Shown one piece after another: positions 8,792 to 17,721 of a stretch of DNA of 64,000 bases; position 1 is the stretch's first letter; each line of letters opens with the position of its first letter. The DNA is from Chromobacterium alkanivorans. GTDB lineage: Bacteria > Pseudomonadota > Gammaproteobacteria > Burkholderiales > Chromobacteriaceae. The notes below the pieces were generated by a model. It worked only from the letters and a program-made list of their open reading frames with translations, was not told the DNA's origin and did no database searches. A program made the position numbers and the translations under genes. The stretch spans positions 62,001 through 126,000 of the forward strand of contig NZ_JAFHKL010000005.1 in assembly GCF_016937655.1 (NCBI RefSeq). The letters run 5' to 3'.

Positions 8792-9660
8792 CCGCGCCTC
8801 CCTTTCACGCCGAACAGGCCGTTGGGCATGATGAACAAGACCAGCAGGAACAAGAGCATGCCGGCCAGCTCCTGCAGCGCGGAGCTGAACAGGGTGACGG
8901 TCAACGACTCCGCGATGCCCAGCAACAGCGCGCCCAGCAGCACGCCGGGAATGGAGCCGGTGCCGGCCAGCACGGCGATGATGAAGGCCTTCACCGTCAG
9001 CGAATGGCCCATCGCCGGCTGGATTACGCCGGAGCTGTAAATGGCGACGCCGGCGAAGGTGGCCAGGATGCCGGCCAGGATGAAGGAGACCATTTCTATC
9101 TTGCGCGGATTGACCCCCATCAGCTTGGCCGCTTCGCGGTTGCCGGCGACGGCGCGCAGCGCGCGGCCATGCCAGCTGCGGCTTAGCCACAGCCCCGCCG
9201 CGCCTATCAGCGCCAGGCTGACGCAGAAGAACAGCGCCTCGCTGTTCATACTGTACAGCGCGCCCAGGATCAGCGGCTCCTGGAACCAGGTGCTGGCGGT
9301 GGAACGGATGTCGGCCTTCCATACCAGCAGGATGGCATTGGTCAGAATGATGCCGATGCCGTAGGTCAGAATCAGCGAGTTCAGTTCGCGATCCTGCCGG
9401 ATCCGTTCCACCAGCAGGTAGACCAGCGCCGAACTGACGCACACCACCGCCAGCGCCAGCGGAATGGCCAGCAGCGGATTGAGCTCCAGCCGGCTCTCGG
9501 CGGCGTAGGCGATGTAGGCGGCCAGCAGCACCAGTTCGCCGTGCGCCAGATTGATGATTTTCATGGTGCCGAACACCAGGGCCAGGCCCAGCGCCACCAG
9601 CGCGTAGGCGCCGCCCACCAGCACGCCGGAGTACAGCGCCTGCAGAATCAGTTCCGTCAT
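8788..9660 (-). CDS. branched-chain-type ABC transporter permease (LivH type)
   Basis: This 290-residue hydrophobic protein starts MTELILQALYSGVLVGGAYALVA and carries the LivH block LGLALVFGTMKIINLAHGELV. It is the usual length for the family. An upstream in-frame start at 9696 would add 12 charged residues before the first membrane segment and is less likely. It lies 32 bp downstream of the periplasmic binding protein gene and is coupled to LivM by a 4-bp overlap. Confidence 0.92.
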   Translation of the reverse strand: MTELILQALYSGVLVGGAYALVALGLALVFGTMKIINLAHGELVLLAAYIAYAAESRLELNPLLAIPLALAVVCVSSALVYLLVERIRQDRELNSLILTYGIGIILTNAILLVWKADIRSTASTWFQEPLILGALYSMNSEALFFCVSLALIGAAGLWLSRSWHGRALRAVAGNREAAKLMGVNPRKIEMVSFILAGILATFAGVAIYSSGVIQPAMGHSLTVKAFIIAVLAGTGSIPGVLLGALLLGIAESLTVTLFSSALQELAGMLLFLLVLFIMPNGLFGVKGRRG

Positions 9661-9692
9661 GAGTCGTTCCCTTGTTTTCCGCGCGGGCCCGC

Positions 9693-10862
9693 TCACCAGG
9701 GCAGGGCCGGGTAGCTTGGCTTGGCGGTGGCGTAAGCGGCCGGCCAGACGATGTCGATGTCGCCGTTGGCGCGGAACTGCCCCATGTGGGCGGTGTAGTT
9801 GGGGTTGTCGCCGCGTTCATCGAAGCGCACCGGCCCCAGCAGGGTGGCCTCGGCGCCGGCGCGGTGCAGCTCGGCGGCCAGCGCGCCGTTTTTGCTCAGC
9901 GTTCCGGCCTGCTCGGTCCTGGCCAGCGCGTCGAACAGCAGGCGGGAGATCGCGTAGCTGGTCTGGGCGTGGTAGGAGGCGCTGCTCTTGTAACGCTGGC
10001 GATAGGCCTGCTCGAACTCCTGCGCCTGCGGGTTGTTGCCGATCTGAGTGGGCAGCACGGTGGCGCCGAAGACATTGGGCGTCAATTCCGGGAAGGCCGC
10101 CGCCATCTTGGGCGTGGCCAGCGCCCAGGCGCCCACCACCGCCTTGAGCGGCGGCTTGAGCACGCGGGCGGCGCGCAGGATGCCGACGTAGTCGTTTTCG
10201 TAGGCGATCATCACCATGGCCTCGCTGCGGTCGCGCAGCTTGATCTTGTTGACGATGGGCTTGAAGTCCTTCACCGCCGGGTCGAACGGATGCATGACGG
10301 TGGCGATGCCGGCGGCGGCCAGCTTGGCCTTGAGTTTGGCGGCCAGGTCGCTGGTGGCGTCGCGGGAGGAGTAGACGATGGATGCGGACTTGACGCCCAG
10401 GCTGCCGAGCAGCCCGCTCATGCCGCGGGCGTAGCCCGGGGTGTTGCTGATGCGGAAAAAGCTTTTCAGGCCGCGTCCCACCATATCGTCGCTGGTGCCG
10501 CCGGAGGTGACGAAGGGGATGCCGGCCTTGTTGGCGGCTTCCGACGCCGGGCCGGTGATATTGGATATCACGCCGCCCACCATCGCCGTCACTTTCTGTT
10601 CCGCCAGCTTTTCCACCGCCGCCACCGCCTTGGCCGGCGTGGATTCATCGTCCACCACCACCAGTTGGATTTTATGCTGCGGATAACGGCGGGCGAACAC
10701 GTCGGCGGCGGTCTGGACGCCGTGGTACATCTCATTGCCGGCCAGGGCCAGCGGGCCGGTCAGCGACAGCTGCACGCCCACTTTGAAGTCGGCGGCGGCA
10801 ACGCTCATGCCGGCGCTGGCCAGCACCGCGGCCAGCGCCGCGTTCAGACGGGTTTGCTTCAT
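9693..10862 (-). CDS. ABC transporter periplasmic substrate-binding protein (Leu/Ile/Val-binding family)
   Basis: This 389-residue protein has an export signal (MKQTRLNAALAAVLASAGMSVAAA, cleavage near residue 24) followed by FKVGVQLSLTGPLALAGNEM, the opening of type I HAAT binding proteins. It would capture the ligand in the periplasm for the permease/ATPase genes downstream. The family binds amino acids, amides, short-chain acids and aromatic acids, so the ligand cannot be named. First transport gene after the CoA-transferase (42-bp gap, with an AGGAGGAG ribosome site), and probably cotranscribed with it. Confidence 0.92.
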   Translation of the reverse strand: MKQTRLNAALAAVLASAGMSVAAADFKVGVQLSLTGPLALAGNEMYHGVQTAADVFARRYPQHKIQLVVVDDESTPAKAVAAVEKLAEQKVTAMVGGVISNITGPASEAANKAGIPFVTSGGTSDDMVGRGLKSFFRISNTPGYARGMSGLLGSLGVKSASIVYSSRDATSDLAAKLKAKLAAAGIATVMHPFDPAVKDFKPIVNKIKLRDRSEAMVMIAYENDYVGILRAARVLKPPLKAVVGAWALATPKMAAAFPELTPNVFGATVLPTQIGNNPQAQEFEQAYRQRYKSSASYHAQTSYAISRLLFDALARTEQAGTLSKNGALAAELHRAGAEATLLGPVRFDERGDNPNYTAHMGQFRANGDIDIVWPAAYATAKPSYPALPW

Positions 10863-10904
10863 TTTTGTTCTCCTCCTTGCAGGCTCTTATTAAGCGCGGC
10901 GGCT

Positions 10905-12131
10905 TCAGCCAATGACGGCTTCGGCGCGCAGCCGCGCGATGTCTTCCGGTGTTTTTTCGAGAAGTCCGCTCAGAATCTCCCCGGTATGCTGGCCCAGGCG
11001 CGGCGGCGGCAGCCGGTAGCGCGGCGGGGTGTCGCAGAGCCGCAGCGGGCTGGCCACGGTGGCGCAGCCGGCCTCGTCGTCCGGCAGCGGAATGTTGGCG
11101 TGCAGGCCGCGGTGGCGCACTTGCGGGTCGGCGAACACTTGCCGATAGTCGTTGATCGGCCCGGACGGGATGGCGGCGGCCTCCAGCCGTTGCAGCCAGT
11201 CGGCGCTGTCGCGCAGCAGCAAGGCGCGCTCCAGCTTCGGCACCAGGTCCGGACGGTGGACGATGCGGCCGCTGGCGCTGGCGTAGCGCGCGTCCGTGGC
11301 CAGCTCCGGGCGTTCTATCGCCTGGCAGAAGCGCTGCCACTGGCCGTCGTTGCCGGCGGCGACCACGATGTGGCCGTCGGCGGTGGCGAACACCTGATAG
11401 GGCACCATATTGGGATGGGCGTTGCCCCAGCGGCGGGGAACCTCCCCGGTGTGCAGATAGCTGGTGGCGTGGTTGCCGCCCAGCGCCACCACGCAGTCCA
11501 GCAAGGCCATGTCGATATGCTGGCCGGCGCCGCTGCGCTCGCGCGCCTGCAGCGCGGCCAGGATGGCGACGCCGGCGTACATGCCGGTGAGCACGTCGGC
11601 CACGGCGAAACCCGCTTTCTGCGGCCCGCCGCCGGGCAGTTCGTCGCGCTCGCCGGTCACGCTCATCAGGCCGCCCTGACCCTGGAAGATGAAGTCATAG
11701 CCCGGTTTGCCGGCATAGGGGCCGCTGTGACCGTAGCCGGTGATCGAGCAGTAGACCAGGCGCGGATTGACGGCGCGCAGGTCGGCGTAAGCCAGGCCGT
11801 AGCGCGCCAGATCGCCGGCTTTGTAGTTTTCAATCAGCACGTCGCTGCGGGCGGCCAGCTCGCGCACCAGTTGCTGGCCGGCGGCGCAGGCGATGTCGAT
11901 GGCGATGGAGCGCTTGTTGCGGTTAGTGGAGGCGTAATACACCGAGTCCGGCCGCTCGCCTTCGCGGCGCGGCAGCCAGGGCGGTCCCCAGTGGCGGGTG
12001 TCGTCGCCGCTGCCGGGCCGCTCCACCTTGATCACGTCCGCGCCCAGGTCGGCCAGGTTTTGAGTGCACCAGGGGCCGGCCAGAATCCTGGACAGGTCCA
12101 GTACCCGGAGATGGGACAAAGCGCTGCGCAT
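10905..12131 (-). CDS. class III CoA-transferase (CaiB/BaiF family)
   Basis: This 408-residue protein has the family's opening LRVLDLSRILAGPWCTQNLADLGADVIKVE and the catalytic-aspartate block GFAVADVLTGMYAG, as in formyl-CoA transferase. It would transfer CoA from a donor thioester to the incoming acid, the activation step of the pathway. CaiB-type transferases serve as itaconate, mesaconate or carnitine CoA-transferases in comparable gene groups. Lies between the acyl-CoA dehydrogenase gene (55-bp gap) and the importer genes on the same strand. Family certain, substrate not. Confidence 0.93.
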   Translation of the reverse strand: MRSALSHLRVLDLSRILAGPWCTQNLADLGADVIKVERPGSGDDTRHWGPPWLPRREGERPDSVYYASTNRNKRSIAIDIACAAGQQLVRELAARSDVLIENYKAGDLARYGLAYADLRAVNPRLVYCSITGYGHSGPYAGKPGYDFIFQGQGGLMSVTGERDELPGGGPQKAGFAVADVLTGMYAGVAILAALQARERSGAGQHIDMALLDCVVALGGNHATSYLHTGEVPRRWGNAHPNMVPYQVFATADGHIVVAAGNDGQWQRFCQAIERPELATDARYASASGRIVHRPDLVPKLERALLLRDSADWLQRLEAAAIPSGPINDYRQVFADPQVRHRGLHANIPLPDDEAGCATVASPLRLCDTPPRYRLPPPRLGQHTGEILSGLLEKTPEDIARLRAEAVIG

Positions 12132-12186
12132 AAGCGGACTCTCCTTTCTAGCATGGGGGAAGCGCCGCGGAACACGGCGCGGGTCT

Positions 12187-14487
12187 TCAGGCCGGCAGTT
12201 GCAGCACGTGCCGGGCCAGGATGTTGCGCTGGATTTCGTTGCTGCCGCCGTAAATGCTGGCTGGGGTGGCGTTGAACAACAGCGCCGGCGCCTGGCCGGC
12301 GTGCGGGTCGGCGTCGGCCCAACTGCCGTATTCCCCGGCCAGGTCCATCAGCTCCAGGCTGATGCGCTGATAGGTCTCGGTGGCCCAGATTTTCAGCGCG
12401 GACACCGCCGGCGGCAGCGCTTCGCCGCGCCGGACGATGGCTGCAAAGTGTTTGTACAGCGCGCCCAGGTCGGCCACGTCCAGTTCCAGCCGCGTGTAGC
12501 GGTCGGCGAACACCGGATCGTCGAAGTCGCCCTGAGCCCGCGCTTGCGCCGCCAGTTGCGCCAGCGCCTGCTGCGCTTGCTGGGGACTGCCCAGGAAAAT
12601 GCGTTCGAAGCCCAGCAGCGCCTTGGCGATGTTCCAGCCCTGATTCAGACCGCCCACCAGATTGGCTGCCGGCACCCGCGCCTGGTCGAAGAAGACTTCG
12701 CAGAATTCCTCGTGGCCGGCCAGGGTGGCGATGGGGCGGATGGTGATGCCGGGCGTGGCCAGATCTATCAGCAGGAAGCTGATGCCGGCTTGCTGCCGGG
12801 CGCGCGGATCGGTGCGCACCAGGGTGAAGATGTGGGTGGCGTCCTGGGCCAGCGTGGTCCAGGTCTTCTGGCCGTTGACGACGAATTCCTCGCCGTCAGC
12901 CACCGCCTCGGTGCGCAGCGAAGCCAGGTCGGAGCCGGCGTTGGGCTCGGAATAGCCCTGGCACCAGATATGCTCGCCGGACAGGATGCTGGGCAGGAAG
13001 CGCTGCTGTTGCTCCGGACTGCCGTGCCGGATCAGCAGCGGACCCACCATGACGATGCCCTGGTCCGGCGCCCGCGCCACGCCGTGACGTTCCTGCTCCT
13101 CGATGAAGGCCAGGTGGCGGGCCGGCGACAGTCCCATGCCGCCGAAGGCCTTGGGCCAGGCCGGCGCGATCCAGCCCTGGCGGGACAGGGTCAGATACCA
13201 GTCGTGGATTTCGTGCCAGCGCAGCCGGCGCGGCGGATGGCGCAGCGCCGGCGGATAGCGGCTTGAAAAGAAGCCGCGCAGCATGCGGCGGAAGTCGTCC
13301 TCCGGCATGGCTTCCCAGTCGGCGTCGCGGGGGTAGTCCGCCGTCGCCGCTGCTTCCGGCTCAGCGTCCGCTATCTGCGGGCGCAGTTTCCGGTAGCGGC
13401 GGCGCTGGTGCTCGGCATTGCCCAGCCAGGCGTTCAGGTGCAGCGCGCGCTTGAAGTAAAGGCCTATGTCGCACTCGTCGGTGTAGCCGATGGCGCCGTG
13501 AAGCTGGATCGCCAGCCGGCACATGCCGATGGCGGCGTCGGCGCAGCGGGCTTTCAGCCGGCTGACGCGGGCGCTGTCCAGCCGCGCCGGGTCCGCTTGT
13601 TCCTCCAGCGCTTCGTCGAGGCCGGCCGCGGCCAGTTCCAGCTGGATGTGGGCGTCCGCCAGCCGGTGCTGCAAAGCCTGAAAGCTGCCGATGGGCCTGC
13701 CGAACTGCTGGCGGGAGGCCAGATAGGGCAGGGTCAACGCCAGCGCCTGCCGCGCCACGCCAAGCAGTTCGGCGCTTTGCGCCAGCCGGGAGGCGTCGTT
13801 GGCCTGGCGCACCGCGTCCCGCGCGGCGTCGCCGCCGGCCAGCGCGTGGGCGCGCGGCACGGTCACTTGCTCCAGTCGCAGGCTGGCCATCATGCTGCCG
13901 TCTATGCCGGGGCTGTAGCTGGGCGTCAGGCCGGGCAGGCCGGCCGGCAGCCAGAACAATAGCCAGCCGGCGTCGCCGCGCGCGCTCAGCAGCCAGCCGT
14001 CCAGGTCCGCGGCAGCCGGCAAGGCGAAGGTTTTGTGGCCGTGAAGGCGGTAATGCTCGCCGTCGGCTTCGGCCCGGGTGTCTATGGGGTCGTCGTCCTG
14101 CTGGCCGGCGCGTTCCTGCCAGGCCAGCGCCGCCAGCAGCCGGCCGCCGGCCAGCCGTTCCAGCAATTGCGCGCGCAGCGGGCTGTCTGGACAAGCGCTG
14201 AGCGCCTGCGCCGCCTGCACCGCCACCGCGGTGAACGGTTCCGGCAGCAGGCTGCGGCCTATCTCCTCGGCGACGGCGGCGACGGCGGCCAGGTCCAGTC
14301 CCAGCCCGCCGTCGCGTTCCGCCAGCAAGATCGCCAGCCAGCCGGCGGCGGCGAGGTCGCGCCAAGACGCGGCCTCATGGCCGCTGGGCAGGCGACCGCG
14401 TCCGTCTCTGACGCGGGCGGCGTGATTGTCGCGGCTCAGCAAGTCGCGGGCGCTGTCGCGCAGCTGGGCCAATAGGTCTTGATCCAT
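12187..14487 (-). CDS. double-length acyl-CoA dehydrogenase (two fused ACAD modules)
   Basis: At 766 residues this is twice the usual acyl-CoA dehydrogenase length. The N-terminal module (about 1-375) ends with QLHGAIGYTDECDIGLYFKRAL; the C-terminal module (about 385-766) has WCQGYSEPNAGSDLASLRTEA, NGQKTWTT and the terminal YGGSNEIQRNILA. Heteromeric FadE pairs act on steroid side chains, and FadE34 is a known fused form, so a bulky or branched acyl-CoA substrate is plausible. The N-terminal module lacks a YGGS-type ending, so only one module may carry a complete active site. Start 14487 removes a 26-residue extension whose codons fall partly in repeat B2. Confidence 0.88.
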   Translation of the reverse strand: MDQDLLAQLRDSARDLLSRDNHAARVRDGRGRLPSGHEAASWRDLAAAGWLAILLAERDGGLGLDLAAVAAVAEEIGRSLLPEPFTAVAVQAAQALSACPDSPLRAQLLERLAGGRLLAALAWQERAGQQDDDPIDTRAEADGEHYRLHGHKTFALPAAADLDGWLLSARGDAGWLLFWLPAGLPGLTPSYSPGIDGSMMASLRLEQVTVPRAHALAGGDAARDAVRQANDASRLAQSAELLGVARQALALTLPYLASRQQFGRPIGSFQALQHRLADAHIQLELAAAGLDEALEEQADPARLDSARVSRLKARCADAAIGMCRLAIQLHGAIGYTDECDIGLYFKRALHLNAWLGNAEHQRRRYRKLRPQIADAEPEAAATADYPRDADWEAMPEDDFRRMLRGFFSSRYPPALRHPPRRLRWHEIHDWYLTLSRQGWIAPAWPKAFGGMGLSPARHLAFIEEQERHGVARAPDQGIVMVGPLLIRHGSPEQQQRFLPSILSGEHIWCQGYSEPNAGSDLASLRTEAVADGEEFVVNGQKTWTTLAQDATHIFTLVRTDPRARQQAGISFLLIDLATPGITIRPIATLAGHEEFCEVFFDQARVPAANLVGGLNQGWNIAKALLGFERIFLGSPQQAQQALAQLAAQARAQGDFDDPVFADRYTRLELDVADLGALYKHFAAIVRRGEALPPAVSALKIWATETYQRISLELMDLAGEYGSWADADPHAGQAPALLFNATPASIYGGSNEIQRNILARHVLQLPA

Positions 14488-14513
14488 GTCCGGCCTCCAT
14501 CGTTCTCTATTTA

Positions 14514-14624
14514 GCGCGGCTAACAAAACTCCTGATGCTGCGTTGCGCCGACTTGCCGTACTCAAGTACTGCCTGCGTCGGCGCGCCTTGCCTCAGACGT
14601 GAAACTGATTTTTGTTAGCCACTC
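14514..14624. repeat. MITE family B, copy B2
   Basis: 111-bp element bounded by TTA (14511-14513) and TTA (14625-14627). Its ends GCGCGGCTAACAAAA and TTTTTGTTAGCCACTC are inverted repeats matching B1. The interior holds a palindromic core around TACTCAAGTACTGCC. It lies just upstream of the acyl-CoA dehydrogenase start and may separate it from its promoter. Confidence 0.8.
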
Positions 14625-14780
14625 TTAAATCCGGAATTCGGGAATAGACTCGATGATCTGACCCACATCGACAATTCGCATTTGGCGAAGCGAGGATTAG
14701 GCTGGGCTTAAGCGGCGGCGCGCATGACGGGCGCCTAGGTTTGCGCCATCGCGCCCGGGCTGGCACAATGGCGCCGTTGT

Positions 14781-14912
14781 CATTGGGGAGTAGCCATCTT
14801 CGGCCCCGCCGAAGAGGCCGCGTCAACAAACTTGAGGAGCTTTCCTCATGGCGCGGTCAGCGGCCGGCATTGCCGGCGCCGCCAAGCGAGACCTTTGGCC
14901 ACGATGCGTTTG
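14781..14912 (+). ncRNA. yybP-ykoY manganese riboswitch
   Basis: The leader contains the ordered conserved blocks of the yybP-ykoY class: GGGGAGTAGCC (14785-14795), a hairpin CTTCGGCCCCGCCGAAG, CGTCAACAAACTTG (14821-14834), GCGGTCAGC with a GCCGGCATTGCCGGC hairpin, and GCGAGACCTTTGG (14886-14898). This class binds Mn2+ and turns on Mn2+-export or homeostasis genes. The downstream gene at 14974 encodes a CaCA-type cation exchanger, fitting that role. The 3' expression platform probably lies in 14899-14970, which is GC-rich and can pair with the ribosome-binding region. Boundaries approximate. Confidence 0.82.
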
Positions 14913-14973
14913 CCGCCGGGCAAGCCGCGTCGTTGCGCCATTGTCCATTCGCTTGCCCGGCCCAAGACTATCC

Positions 14974-15954
14974 ATGCTGTTGACCCTGTTTTTTCTGCTC
15001 GGACTCGCCGTCCTGATCTATCTTTCCTGTCAATATTTCGTCAACGCCATCGAATGGTGCGGCCGCCATCTGAACTTGGGCGCCAGCGCCGTCGGCACCG
15101 TGCTCGCCGCTTTCGGCACCGCCTTGCCGGAAAGCGCGGTGACCTTGACCGCGATGGCCTTCGGCGATACGCCGCAACATAAGGATATCGGTGTCGGCGC
15201 CGCTCTGGGCGGGCCGCTGGTGCTGGCCACGCTGGCCTACGCGGTGGTGGGTTTCGCCCTGTGGCGCAACCGCAGCCGGCTGGGGCGCGGAGATTATCTG
15301 CTGCGCGTCGATCACCGCCGGCTGGCCGGCGACCAACTGGCCTTCCTGCTGGTCTTCGCCTTGAAGGTGGTCTTGGGCCTGGTGGCCTTCGCCATCAAGC
15401 CCTGGCTGGGCGTGCTGTTCCTGGCCGCTTACGCCGCCTATGTCTGGCGCGAGATCCGCAGCGCGGACACCGCGCCGGAAGAGGAGGAGCTGGACCCCTT
15501 GAAGCTGCGCGCCGGCGGCGGCCTGGGCTGGGCGGCGACGCAGGCCTTGCTGGCCCTGGTGGTGATCGCGGCGGCCGCGCACGGTTTCGTCGCGCAGCTG
15601 GAGGCGCTGGCCGGGCACTGGGGCATGGCGCCACATCTGGTGGCCTTGCTGTTGAGCCCGGTGGCCACTGAGCTGCCGGAAATCATGAACGCGCTGATCT
15701 GGCTGCGTCAGGGCAAGGAGCGTTTGGCGCTGGCCAATATTTCCGGCGCGATGATGATTCAGGCGACGATTCCCAGCGCCTTCGGCCTGTTCTTCACCCC
15801 GTGGATGTTCGACGGCGTCCTGCTGTGGTCCGGACTGGCCACAATGGCGGCGATTGTCGGATTGTGGCTGTTGTTCCGCCGCGGCAGCGTGGACGGCCGC
15901 TGGTTGCTGGGCGCGGGCGCGGTGTACTTGGTGTTTGCCGGCTGTCTGGTGTGA
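14974..15954 (+). CDS. CaCA-family cation exchanger, probable Mn2+/Ca2+ exporter
   Basis: This 326-residue membrane protein has about ten hydrophobic segments and two inverted halves, each with a conserved ion-binding block: GTALPESAVTLTAMAFGD near residue 49 and LSPVATELPEIMNALIW near 228 (glutamate and neighbouring polar residues). This is the alpha-repeat layout of sodium/calcium exchangers. The ATG at 14974 was chosen because the next 20 residues form the first membrane helix; upstream in-frame codons belong to the riboswitch leader. The manganese riboswitch suggests the physiological ion is Mn2+. The stop TGA (15952-15954) is the target triplet of repeat A3. Confidence 0.87.
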   Translation: MLLTLFFLLGLAVLIYLSCQYFVNAIEWCGRHLNLGASAVGTVLAAFGTALPESAVTLTAMAFGDTPQHKDIGVGAALGGPLVLATLAYAVVGFALWRNRSRLGRGDYLLRVDHRRLAGDQLAFLLVFALKVVLGLVAFAIKPWLGVLFLAAYAAYVWREIRSADTAPEEEELDPLKLRAGGGLGWAATQALLALVVIAAAAHGFVAQLEALAGHWGMAPHLVALLLSPVATELPEIMNALIWLRQGKERLALANISGAMMIQATIPSAFGLFFTPWMFDGVLLWSGLATMAAIVGLWLLFRRGSVDGRWLLGAGAVYLVFAGCLV

Positions 15955-16094
15955 GAATTTGTTTACGATCTGCTGCGCGTCGGCGATACAGCGTTGAAAC
16001 CCGCTTCGAAATGCTCATGTACCGCATGTACATTCCGCTTTCTCAGCCGGTTTCGCCTTGTCTCGCCTTAGTTCGCGAGATCGTAAGCATGTTC
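15955..16094 (-). repeat. MITE family A, copy A3
   Basis: 140-bp element in reverse orientation between TGA (15952-15954, the stop of the exchanger gene) and TGA (16095-16097). The conserved interior includes TTCGAAATGCTCATGTACCGCATGTACATTCCGC. The stop codon is preserved by the target duplication. Adjacent to A4. Confidence 0.9.
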
Positions 16095-16097
16095 TGA

Positions 16098-16234
16098 ATA
16101 CTTGTTTACGATCTGCTGCGCGTCGGCGGGATAGTTTAGATAAGGGCGTTGAAACCCGCTTCGAAATGCTCATGTAGCGCATGTACATTCCGCTTTCTCA
16201 GCGGTTTTCGGCTCGCGAGATCGTAAACAGGCTC
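16098..16234 (-). repeat. MITE family A, copy A4 (tandem with A3)
   Basis: 137-bp element immediately after A3, sharing the TGA at 16095-16097 and followed by TGA (16235-16237). It has a short insertion (GGGATAGTTTAGATAA) and a deletion near the CGCCTTGTCTCGCC block. A3 and A4 together fill the 290-bp gap before the DUF3761 gene. Confidence 0.88.
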
Positions 16235-16244
16235 TGAGACGGGC

Positions 16245-16568
16245 TCAGAGCCAGGCCGCCACGCCGCCGTGATGCGAGCAGGTGCCGCGCCGATGCTGGC
16301 TGAAGCTGTAGCTGCCGTCGCGGCAGCGCGCGCTGGCGCCGGCCGGCGCCTTGCCGGAGCGGGTGTGGGCCGGGCTGTGGACCTCTACGCCGTCGGAGTT
16401 GGTGTAGCTGCCGTGTTCCAGCAACTGTTCTTGCGCCGGCGCGCTGGCGTGGCGATGGGTGGGCGGCGCTTTGGCCTGAACCGGCGCGGCCAGCAGGGCC
16501 AGGCCCAGGCCGAGGAGGGCGACGACGCGCCGCCAAGCCGGCGTACGGAACTGCGTGAGCTTTTCCAT
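16245..16568 (-). CDS. DUF3761 family secreted protein
   Basis: This 107-residue protein has a signal peptide (RRVVALLGLGLALLAAPVQA, cleavage after about residue 32) and the DUF3761 domain: YTNSDGVEVHSPAHT, then ARCRDGSYSFSQHRRGTCSHHGGVAAWL, with two cysteines likely forming a disulfide. Small periplasmic or secreted proteins of this family have no established function. It is divergent from the beta-lactamase gene, sharing the AT-rich 16569-16781 intergenic region. Confidence 0.85.
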   Translation of the reverse strand: MEKLTQFRTPAWRRVVALLGLGLALLAAPVQAKAPPTHRHASAPAQEQLLEHGSYTNSDGVEVHSPAHTRSGKAPAGASARCRDGSYSFSQHRRGTCSHHGGVAAWL

Positions 16569-16781
16569 GTCATTCGATTGTTTAATGATTCATTTAAAAA
16601 GCTTGAATCTGTCTATGATTCCTTACGGGCCATTTAGATGAGTTCAAGCGCAAAAGAATATGTATCGCATTTTAGTTCATTGTCATTGTCACGGGTAGCG
16701 GCAATGCGCATCGGGGGAACTAAACCGCGATGGCCGGCCCCGCCATGGGCCGCGTCGTCACACCGATCTGGGGATGGAACT

Positions 16782-17669
16782 ATGGATTATTTCGCGCAGC
16801 GGCGCGTTTTGCTGGCGGCCTTGGCCGCCTCGCCGTTGATCTTGGGTTGTGCCCGCCCGCCGTTGCGGGCGCCGGGCGAGGCGCCGGCGGCGCGACAGCT
16901 GGCGGAGCTGGAGCGCAACGCCGGCGGCCGCATCGGCGTGTTCGCGCAGGAGGTGGACAGCGGGCGGAGCCTGGCCTATCGCGCCGATGAGCGTTTCCCG
17001 ATGTGCAGCACCTTCAAGCTGCTGCTGGTGGGCGCCTTGCTGCAACGCAGCGCGGCGCAGCCTGACCTGCTGTACCGCCATGTCGACTACCGGCGCGATC
17101 AATTGATCGACTATTCGCCTATCGCCGAGCAGCATGTGGAGCAGGGCATGTCGGTGAAGGATTTGTGCGATGCGGCGATGCGCTTCAGCGACAACACCGC
17201 CGCCAATCTGCTGCTGGAGCAGTTGGGCGGGCCGCAGGAAGTGACTCGCTTCGCCCGTTCGCTGGGAGACGGCCAGAGCCGCCTGGACCGGATCGAACCG
17301 GAATTGAACCTGGCCGAACCGGACGATCCGCGCGACACCACCACGCCGGCGGCGATGACGGCCAATCTGCATGCGCTGCTGTTTTCCCCCTTGTTGCCGG
17401 AGCGGCAGCGCGGGTTGTTGAACGACTGGCTGCTGGGCAACACCACCGGCAATCTGCGCATCCGCGCCGGCTTGCCGGCGGAATGGCGAGTGGGGGACAA
17501 GACCGGCAGCGGCGGCCACGGCGCCGCCAACGACGTGGCCGTGGCCTGGCGGCCGGGCAAGTCGCCGTTGCTGCTGTCGGTGTATTACTGGGGATCGTCG
17601 GCGATGATGGACGAGCGCAACGCGGTGATCGCCGCGGTGGCGCGGGTGGCGGCCGCCGAGTTTATTTAA
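16782..17669 (+). CDS. class A beta-lactamase, predicted lipoprotein
   Basis: This 295-residue serine beta-lactamase hydrolyses the beta-lactam ring in the periplasm. All class A elements are visible: CSTFK (Ser70/Lys73), SDN (130 loop), EPELN (Glu166/Asn170 omega loop) and DKTGSG (234-237). The N terminus ends in LILGC, a lipobox, so it is probably membrane-anchored. The residue before Ser70 is cysteine, as in KPC/NMC-A-type carbapenemases, but position 238 is glycine (KTGSGG), so their Cys69-Cys238 disulfide cannot form. An earlier start at 16638 would bury the signal peptide and is rejected. No AmpR-type regulator adjoins it. Spectrum cannot be told from sequence. Confidence 0.94.
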   Translation: MDYFAQRRVLLAALAASPLILGCARPPLRAPGEAPAARQLAELERNAGGRIGVFAQEVDSGRSLAYRADERFPMCSTFKLLLVGALLQRSAAQPDLLYRHVDYRRDQLIDYSPIAEQHVEQGMSVKDLCDAAMRFSDNTAANLLLEQLGGPQEVTRFARSLGDGQSRLDRIEPELNLAEPDDPRDTTTPAAMTANLHALLFSPLLPERQRGLLNDWLLGNTTGNLRIRAGLPAEWRVGDKTGSGGHGAANDVAVAWRPGKSPLLLSVYYWGSSAMMDERNAVIAAVARVAAAEFI

Positions 17670-17721
17670 GTAGGAGGCCGCGCGCTGAAAATCTTGCGCG
17701 GCGGGCGGGTTCTGCCGGAAT

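Noticed and set aside
16782-17669. Calling the beta-lactamase a KPC-type carbapenemase
   Set aside because: Cys69 is present but Cys238 is not, so the diagnostic disulfide is missing; substrate range cannot be inferred.
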